From: a virus
Length of the DNA: 20,354 nt
Virus record (IMG/VR): IMGVR_UViG_3300021139_000198
Coordinates: 1-20,354 of that record
Reading direction: 5' to 3' (one strand)
Below, piece after piece: positions 8,073-15,347 of the stretch. A model generated the notes under the pieces. That model saw only the letters and a program-made list of their open reading frames with translations. It ran no database searches and was not told the origin of the DNA. The first letter of the stretch is position 1. The number at the start of each line of letters is the position of its first letter. Position numbers and translations under genes: made by a program.

Positions 8073-8402
8073 TTAGTTGTAGCTTACAGAAACAACTTGA
8101 CCAGTTCCAGGCTCAACTACGATACCTGTAAGGCATGGGAAATCAATTGAGTATGCGCCAATTGTGTTTGGAATGACTGCAACCAATTTAGAAGCGGCAG
8201 TTGCAGTAGTAATACTTGCAACAGAAGCGGCATCATAAACTGCACCTGCGCCAGAACCTGCGGTAGTTACGTTTACGTTAGCGATGCGACCTTGTGAGCC
8301 TTTTACCAATGTGTTTGTTGTGATGTTGAGGACGTTTTTAATTCCTCTGCCTGTGATTGTTGCACCATTAATTACTGATGGTTGTCCTTGTCCTACTGCC
8401 AT
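8073..8402 (-). CDS. Small Ala/Thr/Gly-rich virion structural protein
   Basis: 109 aa with a strong ribosome site (AAAGGAG, 7 nt before ATG), next to the sheath gene whose site is also strong. The sequence is rich in Ala, Thr, Val and Gly and looks all-beta: INGATITGRGIKNVLNITTN, then IANVNVTTAGSGAGAVYDAA, ending VVVSVSYN-like strands after EPGTGQ. Small proteins of this type in head-tail regions can be decoration or connector-associated components. The strong expression signal suggests a high-copy virion protein. No family is recognised with confidence, so the role stays structural and unspecified. Confidence 0.6.
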   Translation of the reverse strand: MAVGQGQPSVINGATITGRGIKNVLNITTNTLVKGSQGRIANVNVTTAGSGAGAVYDAASVASITTATAASKLVAVIPNTIGAYSIDFPCLTGIVVEPGTGQVVSVSYN

Positions 8403-8419
8403 TTTGATTCTCCTTTAAA

Positions 8420-9409
8420 TTAATTAACCGTAACCGACATAAATGCACTTTCAATGGCTTTTTGAGCAATATTATTAACAGTTGATTGGTAATAACTCAC
8501 TTCAAAAGTGATTGACTTCTTCATCGCAATAATGCCGAATTCGGGCTGAGTTTCTTTTTCATCCTGAATAACTGGCATATTCATAATACCGATATTATCA
8601 GTATTTTGGCTATATTGGAACACATAATTTGCGAAATTCAAAGCATCGTGATTGCGCAAACCATAAATAGTAATTTTGACCGTATCGTGAACCAATTGAC
8701 TTGGATTTGATTCAGAATTAATCAAAGGAAATTGCTGAATCGCAGTTGTTTGTCTTGGGTCAATATCAATCGAAGCATAAGGGGGTGCTAAATTTTGACC
8801 AACCAAATAGCTTGGATACATTGGAAAAAATTGATTCAAGGTTAACCAAATTGGCAAACTATTACTAACAATAACGCTATTAGTATCAAATCCAGTCATT
8901 GAATTGATTAACTGCGTATCCATGATGGAGTAAAGCGCATCACCCCTGTAATGGTACAAATCGGCTTGCTTGTAATAGTTGTCTTTGCGACTAAAGGCAA
9001 ACTGAACGCCTTCGTAAGTAGCCACATAAATCAGATTTGGGCTTGTCAGGTTAAAGTCCTGAATGATCTGCATGGAAGTGAACAAAATATGGTTGTAAGC
9101 CGTATATCTGTCATCCCTTTGGTGCATATCAGTATTAAAGTGAAATGAACCTTTTACATTTAACTGCCTGGCGGGTAGGGTAGAACCCTTATTGTCAAAT
9201 TCAGCAAATCCATAAGTCAGGGCGTTATAAATTGCTGAATCGTTTAAAAGACTTGCATTTACCCAAAAAACGTAACCGTCTAATGGAAGTATTAGTTTTA
9301 CATAAAGTGTAAAAGTAACCGTTTCGTTTCCCGATAAGGTATTGACCCCATCTTGCAAACCAGAACCCAATTGGGTCTTTGCGGTAATTGTTTCAGCTAC
9401 TGTTGCCAT
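8420..9409 (-). CDS. Head-tail connector or tail adaptor protein, unassigned
   Basis: 329 aa, ATG overlapping the previous stop by one base (TAATG), so translation is coupled. It lies between a neck-type gene and the sheath block. The protein is rich in Tyr, Phe, Asn and Gln and mixes beta stretches (ETVTFTLYVKLILPLDGYVF, NLIYVATYEGVQFAF) with a C-terminal helix (VNNIAQKAIESAFM). The SMQIIQDFNL and KITIYGLRNHDALNFANYVF segments are protein-like but not diagnostic. By order it could be a tail terminator, neck-tail adaptor or fibre-attachment component. It is longer than usual stoppers or terminators (about 100-200 aa), so it may carry an extra domain. Confidence 0.5.
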   Translation of the reverse strand: MATVAETITAKTQLGSGLQDGVNTLSGNETVTFTLYVKLILPLDGYVFWVNASLLNDSAIYNALTYGFAEFDNKGSTLPARQLNVKGSFHFNTDMHQRDDRYTAYNHILFTSMQIIQDFNLTSPNLIYVATYEGVQFAFSRKDNYYKQADLYHYRGDALYSIMDTQLINSMTGFDTNSVIVSNSLPIWLTLNQFFPMYPSYLVGQNLAPPYASIDIDPRQTTAIQQFPLINSESNPSQLVHDTVKITIYGLRNHDALNFANYVFQYSQNTDNIGIMNMPVIQDEKETQPEFGIIAMKKSITFEVSYYQSTVNNIAQKAIESAFMSVTVN

Positions 9410-9834
9410 TATTCAAACCACGCTTTTAATGAGGATTCCAAGATTCCTGAATCTATGAAAGACGGTCTTCTTGCACCCTTTTTTGTCTTTAATCGCTTGT
9501 TTACGCCCATCAAAGCCGCTTGAGTTGGTACGCCTGGTATTCCAACCGATTCGACTTCCCTGGTATAAATAAACTTCTGAAAATCTTTTCCAATTGCATC
9601 AGCGGCTTGCGGCAACGGTTCAGCAGGAAATCGACCTGTCATTAAAAAAGTTTCCATCGAACCCGCCACATCTTCGCTAATGTGTTGAGCCATTACTTCG
9701 GCATATTGATCGGCATAAACCGAAAACAAACCGTATTTTTCTTCAAGAATTACGGCAACATCGTAGCTTGTTTTGTCCGAATCCAATTCTGGAACTTCTA
9801 AAACGCCGATGTTCAGTTTCAAGTTAAGCCCCAC
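9409..9834 (-). CDS. Tail completion / neck-type protein
   Basis: 141 aa. The start is GTG at 9834, overlapping the end of the preceding gene by 16 nt; only a weak CGGA precedes it, so coupling is likely. The C-terminal half carries GIPGVPTQAALMGVNKRLKT, then a basic KKGARRPSFIDSGILESSL. A basic tail following a short helical domain, with F-x-D-[ST]-G in the last third, is common in gpG-like or tail-completion proteins of compact myoviruses. The position between two connector candidates fits the neck. Alternative in-frame starts lie further in, so the exact N-terminus is uncertain. Confidence 0.5.
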   Translation of the reverse strand: MGLNLKLNIGVLEVPELDSDKTSYDVAVILEEKYGLFSVYADQYAEVMAQHISEDVAGSMETFLMTGRFPAEPLPQAADAIGKDFQKFIYTREVESVGIPGVPTQAALMGVNKRLKTKKGARRPSFIDSGILESSLKAWFE

Positions 9835-10277
9835 AATGTTCCGATGGATTGCATAAATCCTAATGCAGTCCTACCGTATGGGTCTTTAATTCTTTGTAAA
9901 TCCATCAGTTGCAAGTTTTGCAGTCCCTTGCCAATAGTTATGGATTCGCTTGTTGATACGTCAGAAGCTGAACTAATCACTCCTGCGGTGAAATTATTGA
10001 TTCCGTAGCCTTGTCTTGCATTTGCAAAGAAGTTTTGACCTGCGTAATCCTGTTGGAACTGGAGAAGTTGAGAACCCGCCCAGTTGTAAACCGTTAGCGT
10101 ATAAATATCTGGAACTTGAACCAGGAAATCTTGAGGAACAATATCCAAGGCAATTTGATACGCATACGCATAACCTGGGTCTGTTGGGCTAATTACGGCT
10201 GAAGTAAGCCCCATTACTGCTTGCGACCAAGCAACGAAACCTGTAAGGGATGGCGGGTTTGTAATGGGGTCACTCAT
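9819..10277 (-). CDS. Head completion / connector candidate
   Basis: 152 aa. The ATG is preceded by an AT-rich stretch without a clear Shine-Dalgarno. The sequence begins with SLTGFVAWSQAVMGLTSAV, followed by a helical region with YAYAYQIALDIVP and LTVYNWAGSQLLQFQQDYAG, then a Ser/Thr-rich part and a C-terminal LMDLQRIKDPYGRTALGFMQ. The helical layout and place, three genes after the capsid gene and just before neck genes, agree with a head completion protein that binds the portal (gp6/gp15-type). No motif fixes the family. Confidence 0.5.
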   Translation of the reverse strand: MSDPITNPPSLTGFVAWSQAVMGLTSAVISPTDPGYAYAYQIALDIVPQDFLVQVPDIYTLTVYNWAGSQLLQFQQDYAGQNFFANARQGYGINNFTAGVISSASDVSTSESITIGKGLQNLQLMDLQRIKDPYGRTALGFMQSIGTLWGLT

Positions 10278-10289
10278 AATTTTATTTTA

Positions 10290-10802
10290 TCAAGATTTGC
10301 GGGGTCTTCCTCTACCCTTGATTGGCGTAGTATTCTCTTTAACGACCTCAATTGTTTGCTCGAATTTGGCATCAGTATCCGCCAAGTTTTTCTTTTCTTC
10401 GGTAATCTCTACTTCTAGCCCCGATTTGATCTTTAAACCCATCTCCTGGGCTTTATCGGAAATAATCTTATCGGATGCTACCGCAGTTATTTTCCTCGCT
10501 TCTAAAGCCCTGTCAATCATTTCTTGCTCAGATTGACTTAATCCTTGCTCGATTGCGCTAATACTAATAGGTTTGTCAATGCGATACGCCAAATTGGTAA
10601 AGCCTTTGCCAATTTCTTCAATTTTTCTCATGCCGTAAATTGAATGTTGCTTGATGATAAAGTCAATATCTTCTTTAGCACCAGGGATTTCAATTTGTGA
10701 ACCTGCACGAATATGATGCGAAAACGGTCTTGGGTTTTCGGGCAACATATAGGTGAAGTGAAATTCTTGTTTAGAACAGTTAGCTACATAAAGTTTCATC
10801 AT
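10290..10802 (-). CDS. Structural-module protein with C-terminal AT-hook
   Basis: 170 aa (169 if the second of two adjacent ATGs is used; GGAG stands 4 nt before the first and 7 nt before the second, favouring the second). The N-terminal half is compact with YVANCSKQEFHFTYMLPENP and RAGSQIEIPGAKEDIDFIIK; such an opening followed by a Lys/Glu-rich helix is seen in small head-proximal proteins. The extreme C-terminus is GRGRPRKS, a near-perfect AT-hook core (RGRP flanked by basic residues), which binds the minor groove of AT-rich DNA. A promoter with good consensus lies 55-90 nt upstream, so the gene heads its own transcript. A role in packaging-associated DNA contact is possible but not shown. 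Confidence 0.55.
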   Translation of the reverse strand: MMKLYVANCSKQEFHFTYMLPENPRPFSHHIRAGSQIEIPGAKEDIDFIIKQHSIYGMRKIEEIGKGFTNLAYRIDKPISISAIEQGLSQSEQEMIDRALEARKITAVASDKIISDKAQEMGLKIKSGLEVEITEEKKNLADTDAKFEQTIEVVKENTTPIKGRGRPRKS

Positions 10803-10863
10803 TAAACTCCGATGGGATGAGGAGGCAGATGATGCGGCTACAAAAGAAAACTCAAAGAAATCT

Positions 10864-10892
10864 TTTATAACCCTGCCCCCTCAAAACGTCAA
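10864..10892 (-). promoter_or_regulatory. Consensus-like sigma70 promoter
   Basis: On the minus strand, TTGACG (10887-10892) and TATAAA (10864-10869) are separated by exactly 17 nt, each matching five of six consensus bases. The expected start near 10857 leaves about a 55-nt leader before the AT-hook gene. It lies in a 119-nt gap after the small Ala/Thr-rich gene. A 6-bp inverted repeat (10894-10899 / 10908-10913) ends 2 nt upstream of the -35 box and could be an operator or a weak terminator. Confidence 0.7.
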
Positions 10893-10893
10893 A

Positions 10894-10913
10894 ATCTTGG
10901 CATCACACAAGAT
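10894..10913 (-). terminator. Weak hairpin upstream of the promoter
   Basis: ATCTTG and CAAGAT are perfectly complementary arms with an 8-nt loop; on the minus strand the right arm runs into TTTT. The stem is short and AT-rich, so it could be a weak terminator for the small gene ending at 10922, or a protein-binding site next to the -35 box. Confidence 0.3.
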
Positions 10914-10921
10914 AACTGATT

Positions 10922-11161
10922 TTACTGGCTAACTGGCGTTGTTACGGTTGCAACCGATTGGTCAGGAACTGCAACGTCAGTTGTTGTAACTACTGTTGGT
11001 GCGCTTGCGGCATCAGTAGCAGTAACTGTAACCTGACTTGCACTTGCCGCAGGTGCAGAATCAGTTACCGCAGTAGTTGTGTTGTTAAAAGAAGCCATAA
11101 AAGAACGAACTTCGCCCATGAAAGAAACGATTTCTTCTTCGAGTGAACCAAATAAAGACAT
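10922..11161 (-). CDS. Small Ala/Thr/Val-rich protein after the capsid gene
   Basis: 79 aa. The ATG at 11161 is preferred: GGAG lies 7 nt upstream, while the longer frame to 11173 begins at a TTG inside that same ribosome site. The first 25 residues are amphipathic-helix-like with acidic and aromatic residues (LFGSLEEEIVSFMGEVRSFM). The rest is an extended Ala, Thr, Val, Ser stretch with few charges (TVTATDAASAPTVVTTTDVA), which resembles a linker or flexible arm. It follows the capsid gene after a terminator-like hairpin, so it is probably expressed by read-through. It could be a minor capsid or decoration peptide; no family recognised. Confidence 0.5.
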   Translation of the reverse strand: MSLFGSLEEEIVSFMGEVRSFMASFNNTTTAVTDSAPAASASQVTVTATDAASAPTVVTTTDVAVPDQSVATVTTPVSQ

Positions 11162-11183
11162 AATTTTCTCCAAGTTAAAGTAA

Positions 11184-11214
11184 GAAAACCCCGACCTTTT
11201 GAGCCAGGGTTTCC
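11184..11214 (-). terminator. Terminator after the major capsid gene
   Basis: On the minus strand an AAACCCTGGCT arm pairs with AGGTCGGGGTTT (with G-U wobbles) around a short A-rich loop, followed by TTTTCTTA. It starts about 20 nt after the capsid stop. The T-run is short, so it is likely partial, reducing downstream expression after the abundant capsid message. Confidence 0.55.
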
Positions 11215-11234
11215 ATTTGATTATCCCTTACCGC

Positions 11235-12260
11235 TTAATATGCGGCAGAAAGGATTGTCAATGCTTCAGGACGAATACCCCAACCAGAAGTTGAACGCAT
11301 TGTGTACAGAGTTGTAATACCGCCATCAGGGATGGGAGTAGGAATTTCTGTTGGTGCGCTAACATCTGTCAACATCAAAGAAGTTGCGGTGATATTAGGT
11401 GTCAATGTAGCAAATACGTTGGTGTTGATCTTGTTGTTGGCTTTAGGAATCTTGAGTTCAGGAGCAATCAAAATGATCGCATCTGTACCGCCAGAACCTT
11501 GACCAATTAAAGTGTCATCAGCGGCGAAAACTACGTCATCACCACCTGCCCACTTTGCAACAGTCTCAATCAAACCTGCGGCAGTCTCTACACCTGCGCC
11601 AATTCGTTGGAACTGGGTTAAAGAAACAACGCCAGAATATGAAATTTGGCTGATGAATCTTTGTGGTGCTAAGAATACTAAACGCAAAGGTTGACCGATT
11701 TGCAGGGTACGAACCTTGAGTGCGCCAATCATGTTCAGCATATACTGAGCAAGTTGACCGCTATCCCAAGTGGAATAACCTGTGTTACCGTTTGTATCAG
11801 AACCCAAATTAACTGCGGTTGCGCCTGATGTATTAATCAAGCCTTCGCCGTTTGCAGGGTTGAAACCGTATAACAACGCATTACGCATTTGTTGTGCAAT
11901 ACCTTGTCTTGCGCCTAAACGCATAGCTTCTGGAAGCGCATAGCCCCAAACGCCAGTTGCGGCTTCATCAAAGTTATCGTACTGAGCACGAGTTGACATA
12001 CGGTAAGTTGCGGTGCTAATCATTGATGGGATAACCGATGCGCTAGGCAGTTGGTTAAACTGTGATTGATTAGCTTGAACTTGTGAAGTTAACTGAATTT
12101 TCTTAGCATAAACATACAAGTCTGCTTCACCAAGGCGGGGCATTGGGTTTTCAGTTGCTAGTGTTGTAAATGCGCCAGAAGCCAAGCTATATTGCATGAT
12201 TAACTCAGGCAACATAAAGTGGGGGTTAACTGTGACGAATGACGGTGCAAATCCTGACAT
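11235..12260 (-). CDS. Major capsid protein, HK97 fold, DUF2184-like
   Basis: 341 aa with a strong AAGGAG site 7 nt before the ATG. The sequence follows the DUF2184 major capsid family of compact myoviruses: an N-terminal arm, then GEADLYVYAKKIQLTSQVQA (E-loop region), a long alpha-helix-like stretch ALPEAMRLGARQGIAQQMRN (spine helix), FNPANGEGLINTSGA, LRLVFLAPQRFISQISYSGV and a C-terminal IRPEALTILSAAY. The GVWGYALPEAM and NGEGLIN motifs are typical of this group. It assembles the procapsid on the scaffold encoded just upstream. A terminator-like hairpin follows, and the decoration candidate precedes it by 15 nt. The N-terminal arm shows no obvious long delta domain, so scaffolding probably comes from the upstream fusion protein. 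Confidence 0.88.
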   Translation of the reverse strand: MSGFAPSFVTVNPHFMLPELIMQYSLASGAFTTLATENPMPRLGEADLYVYAKKIQLTSQVQANQSQFNQLPSASVIPSMISTATYRMSTRAQYDNFDEAATGVWGYALPEAMRLGARQGIAQQMRNALLYGFNPANGEGLINTSGATAVNLGSDTNGNTGYSTWDSGQLAQYMLNMIGALKVRTLQIGQPLRLVFLAPQRFISQISYSGVVSLTQFQRIGAGVETAAGLIETVAKWAGGDDVVFAADDTLIGQGSGGTDAIILIAPELKIPKANNKINTNVFATLTPNITATSLMLTDVSAPTEIPTPIPDGGITTLYTMRSTSGWGIRPEALTILSAAY

Positions 12261-12275
12261 ATTAATTCTCCTTGA

Positions 12276-12896
12276 TTAGATTAGGCACAACGCCACGTTT
12301 TGGGTATAAATCCAATTGGCAAAGCCTGTTCCGCTTGAATAGCTAACAGTTTTGTTACCAGTTGTACTTACATTCAAAACTTTTACTGGAAGTGCAGGTT
12401 GAGTGCCAGGCTGAGTAACAGTAACCCAGTTATTCGTGTAATCGAAATAAACTGTTGTGCTAATCAATTGACCTTCGATTGTTAATGAAGCAGGTTCAAT
12501 AATCAAAGGAATTCTTGCGCCAGAACCAAAACGGTAATAGTTAACTGACATACCAGGAGTAAACAACGGCGCAGTTGACTGTGGAGTTGTAATTCCTTGG
12601 TAAGCCTGGTTGTAAACCAAAATACCTGTTGGTGCGGCACTTCCTGTTGCGGCAGAAATTGTGCTTCCAAGGGTATTAGTACCTGGCTGACCAGAAGCCC
12701 CAGGACTAAATTCTTGAATTGGAATACCACCCCAAATTGGGCTAGTTGCGGCGGCTGAATAAACGCCACCTGCTAAAGCAAACTTAACTGCGGGGTCATC
12801 TTGCGCATCACCCTGGGTATAACCCTGGGAATTTACGTTAAATAAACCTTGCGCATTTGTGGTCAGCATTGGGCTGAGAGCAATTGAACTTGACAT
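12276..12896 (-). CDS. Capsid decoration protein candidate
   Basis: 206 aa, GAGG 8 nt before the ATG, located between the scaffold/protease gene and the capsid gene, where decoration or head-stabilising proteins often lie. The sequence is rich in Gly, Ser, Thr and Pro, nearly without Lys and Glu, and beta-rich: YTQGDAQDDPAVKFALAGGV early, then WGGIPIQEFSPGASG, GILVYNQAYQGITTP, and FDYTNNWVTVTQPGT. The conserved-looking AYQGI and SVNYYRFGSGARIPL segments suggest a folded barrel. The role is inferred from place and composition. Confidence 0.58.
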   Translation of the reverse strand: MSSSIALSPMLTTNAQGLFNVNSQGYTQGDAQDDPAVKFALAGGVYSAAATSPIWGGIPIQEFSPGASGQPGTNTLGSTISAATGSAAPTGILVYNQAYQGITTPQSTAPLFTPGMSVNYYRFGSGARIPLIIEPASLTIEGQLISTTVYFDYTNNWVTVTQPGTQPALPVKVLNVSTTGNKTVSYSSGTGFANWIYTQNVALCLI

Positions 12897-12908
12897 AATT
12901 TAGTCCTC

Positions 12909-13751
12909 TTAGCGTTGGTTGTTAGGTGTATGGAAAGTAGTTGCTCTTTGTGGAGGAACTTTGAAATCACTAAGCCATGCTTCCATTGAACCACGATACT
13001 TAGTGATTGTACGACCGCTTGAATCTCTTGATTGAATAGCAATCAATTGATCTCCAGGAACATGACTAGATGTTCTTGCGGCAGTCATTGCATCATTCAT
13101 AATTTGCTTTTCAGCTAATTCGAGTAATTTTGCATCTTTTATAGTTGCAAGGTTAATATCCTTGTAGCTATCAGAATACGCTTGCAATCCTCTGAGAAGA
13201 CGTTTCCTGTAAGCCATCAATGATTCGCCTTGGAGTGGGCGGGAAGCTGACTTACCAAAAGCGGCTAAAACTGAATCGCATTTTGCTTGTGCATCTGCAT
13301 ATTCTGCGGCGGCTTCGTCCATCTTCATAGCTTCTTCATCCTTCTTGGCATCATCGTCATCAGGCTTCATTTCACCTGAGGGCATTTTTTCTTCGCCCAT
13401 GTCAGAGCCTTCGGCATCTTTCTTGGCTTTTTTCATGTCATCTTCATCATCATCTTTGCGCATTTTTTTGGATTCCATGTGCTTTTCTTCCATATCTTCA
13501 TCTTTACGCTTTTTGGAATCCATTTTGCGTTCCATGAAGTGTTTGGCTTCTGATTCTGATTCCTCATCATCATCGTCCATCTTCGCATCTTCGTCTTTGC
13601 GCTTTTTATCAGCGGCAGTAACGAGTGGAGGGGCGGGAAGATTTTTTTCCATCTCATCAATTCTCACACTCATGGAGCTGAGAGCCGAAAGAATGGCATC
13701 TAGTTTATCGCCTTGAGCATCTGCTTTCGGCTCTACTTTGTTGTCTGTCAT
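12909..13751 (-). CDS. Nested scaffold protein from internal start (candidate)
   Basis: Inside the 811-aa gene, in the same frame, an ATG at codon 532 is preceded by AAGAGG with an 8-nt spacer, better than the site of the full-length gene. It would give a 280-aa product containing only the charged repeat region and the helical C-terminus, beginning MTDNKVEPKADAQGDKLDAI. The boundary falls just after the end of the protease domain. Lambda C/Nu3 uses the same arrangement: a protease fused to the scaffold, plus an abundant scaffold-only product from an internal start. That parallel is established knowledge; use of this start here is inferred. Confidence 0.55.
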   Translation of the reverse strand: MTDNKVEPKADAQGDKLDAILSALSSMSVRIDEMEKNLPAPPLVTAADKKRKDEDAKMDDDDEESESEAKHFMERKMDSKKRKDEDMEEKHMESKKMRKDDDEDDMKKAKKDAEGSDMGEEKMPSGEMKPDDDDAKKDEEAMKMDEAAAEYADAQAKCDSVLAAFGKSASRPLQGESLMAYRKRLLRGLQAYSDSYKDINLATIKDAKLLELAEKQIMNDAMTAARTSSHVPGDQLIAIQSRDSSGRTITKYRGSMEAWLSDFKVPPQRATTFHTPNNQR

Positions 13752-15344
13752 TTCAGATACCTCTTGGTTAGTTAATAATACTCCTGCGGGTTCGCCACCC
13801 TTGTCCCATACTCCTTTAGAACCCCTTGCTTCAGTTACGATAGCAATATGATCTAAAAGAAATGGTACACCTTCGATCAAGAGTGGCTCTCCATTCTCAG
13901 TCGTTAGTGTCGTGTTACCTGCTGTTTGGTCAAAAACAACAGATGGGCTAGTGCTAACTTCTTCGGTCAAAATGGTGTCTACCGCATCTTGGTCGTAGAT
14001 TTTCGCAATACCCCAAACTTCATCTCCCTTGATATAAGGCAGAATAATACTTCCAACTGCTCTGTCCTTGAATTCCTTGGAAGTCAGAACCGCAGTTTCA
14101 GGGTGATCCATTATCACAATCAACCCATTACAACGCTTTAAAAAGTCATCATTCAAATATAAACTGGAATCACGCCAAACGTGCTCTCCAATACTTGAAC
14201 GATAAGCTAACCCTGTTCCTGTAATGCGAATAGCTAATAGCATAACATTAGCATACATTTGAGGGCTTGGCAATAAATCTTGCCTAATTAATTCAGCATA
14301 ATCAAATTCTGTTTTTGCACTTGCAATTTTGAAACAAATATCTTGTCCTGGATGCAAAGGCATTGGGGGATTGTCAACATGACACCAATCATAACCAGTT
14401 GATTCATGATTCAAAGTTACTGGCATTTGCTGAACATTTCGAGCAATGTAAGTACAAAATTGACCATCATCAAATAATACTTCTAACTTGCCATCGTATT
14501 TAATGCCTGTTTCTTCAAAGCACTCACGCCTAGCCGCTTCTTCTAAGTTTGCATCTTCTTTATTTTGATGACCGCCTGGTACTGCCCAAGTTTGTGGGTA
14601 ATCTCCACCATCGCCCCTGCGAATCAATAATACTTTGCCGTCATTGGTCAAAAACATTATTCCTGCGGCACGACCTAATGCCCCTGCATCTTTGTCAATT
14701 GGCATAGCATCGGATTTTGAACCAGTTGCAATTCTTTCAACGGCTAAATCATCAGCTTTTAAATTTGTAATACTTTGAGTAATTTCTGCTAATTTGGCTG
14801 ACAAGCCTTTTAATTCTGATTGAACTTTGGAACTATCCCAATCAGCATCGCATTTCCATTTTTTTAGTGCTAAATTAATCCTGGAATTTGGGTCGTGTTT
14901 TGTTTTGTCAGAAGTTAGCTTTTCTTTCATGCCTGACATTCGGGCACAAAATGATTCTTTTCTTGACCCGCCTTCAGGTTGGGGGGCTTTTAAATGCGCC
15001 CCATGCTCTTTGTTGTAAGAAGCCCTGCCTTTGGCATTTAAGCCGCCGTTTTTATTCTTACCTTCCTTGGTCTCCCAAGCCTCAGAATCATCCTCTGGAA
15101 CGCAATTGGGCACTTCTTTGCCGCCTTTTTGCTTCATTCCTAATTGTTTGTAACCTTCCCAACAAGGGTCAGCATCATCTTCTTTAAATTCGGGAGTTGA
15201 TAACGGCGTAGATTCTTCAGGAATATCGCCGTCTTCTGAGTGTTTAATAAATTTCTTTGCCACTTCTTTAGGGATGCCAATATTGCCATGACCGCTTGCG
15301 GCGGCATACATAGCTTTTCGTTGGGCTTCCGATTCAAATGGCAT
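12909..15344 (-). CDS. Head protein fusion: Nudix + DUF2213 protease + scaffold
   Basis: 811 aa, far longer than a usual prohead protease. Domains in order: residues 1-40 a short motif common in phage head proteins (FESEAQRKAMYAAASGHG); 55-85 Cys-containing DPCWEGYKQLGMKQKGG; 100-165 GLNAKGRASYNKEHGAHLK and DPNSRINLALKKWKC, a DUF6321-like segment; 225-345 a Nudix hydrolase with box GGHQNKEDANLEEAARRECF then EETG at 257-280, one residue longer than canonical; 370-520 DUF2213-type protease, with candidate His in MDHPE (414), Ser in STSPS (464-468) and Asp-His in LLDHIAIV; 532-811 a scaffold-like tail with strongly charged Lys/Asp/Glu/Met repeats (575-680) and a helical end. No Shine-Dalgarno; the start lies 3 nt past the preceding stop, implying coupling. 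The protease would mature the procapsid; the Nudix role is unknown. Confidence 0.8.
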   Translation of the reverse strand: MPFESEAQRKAMYAAASGHGNIGIPKEVAKKFIKHSEDGDIPEESTPLSTPEFKEDDADPCWEGYKQLGMKQKGGKEVPNCVPEDDSEAWETKEGKNKNGGLNAKGRASYNKEHGAHLKAPQPEGGSRKESFCARMSGMKEKLTSDKTKHDPNSRINLALKKWKCDADWDSSKVQSELKGLSAKLAEITQSITNLKADDLAVERIATGSKSDAMPIDKDAGALGRAAGIMFLTNDGKVLLIRRGDGGDYPQTWAVPGGHQNKEDANLEEAARRECFEETGIKYDGKLEVLFDDGQFCTYIARNVQQMPVTLNHESTGYDWCHVDNPPMPLHPGQDICFKIASAKTEFDYAELIRQDLLPSPQMYANVMLLAIRITGTGLAYRSSIGEHVWRDSSLYLNDDFLKRCNGLIVIMDHPETAVLTSKEFKDRAVGSIILPYIKGDEVWGIAKIYDQDAVDTILTEEVSTSPSVVFDQTAGNTTLTTENGEPLLIEGVPFLLDHIAIVTEARGSKGVWDKGGEPAGVLLTNQEVSEMTDNKVEPKADAQGDKLDAILSALSSMSVRIDEMEKNLPAPPLVTAADKKRKDEDAKMDDDDEESESEAKHFMERKMDSKKRKDEDMEEKHMESKKMRKDDDEDDMKKAKKDAEGSDMGEEKMPSGEMKPDDDDAKKDEEAMKMDEAAAEYADAQAKCDSVLAAFGKSASRPLQGESLMAYRKRLLRGLQAYSDSYKDINLATIKDAKLLELAEKQIMNDAMTAARTSSHVPGDQLIAIQSRDSSGRTITKYRGSMEAWLSDFKVPPQRATTFHTPNNQR
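13759..13765 (-). promoter_or_regulatory. Internal ribosome binding site for the nested scaffold
   Basis: AAGAGGT on the minus strand, 8 nt before the in-frame ATG at 13751. It lies inside the coding region of the protease fusion, so its good fit is not explained by the junction spacing. It decides the proposed scaffold start. Confidence 0.5.
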
Positions 15345-15347
15345 AAA

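Noticed and set aside
13345-13716. A 123-codon plus-strand open frame rich in Ser
   Set aside because: It is the antisense shadow of the Lys/Asp/Glu repeat region of the scaffold; its Ser runs come from reading that low-complexity DNA backwards. No ribosome site.
14888-15187. Plus-strand frame of 99 codons
   Set aside because: Antisense to the N-terminal part of the 811-aa protein, whose motifs there are family-like.
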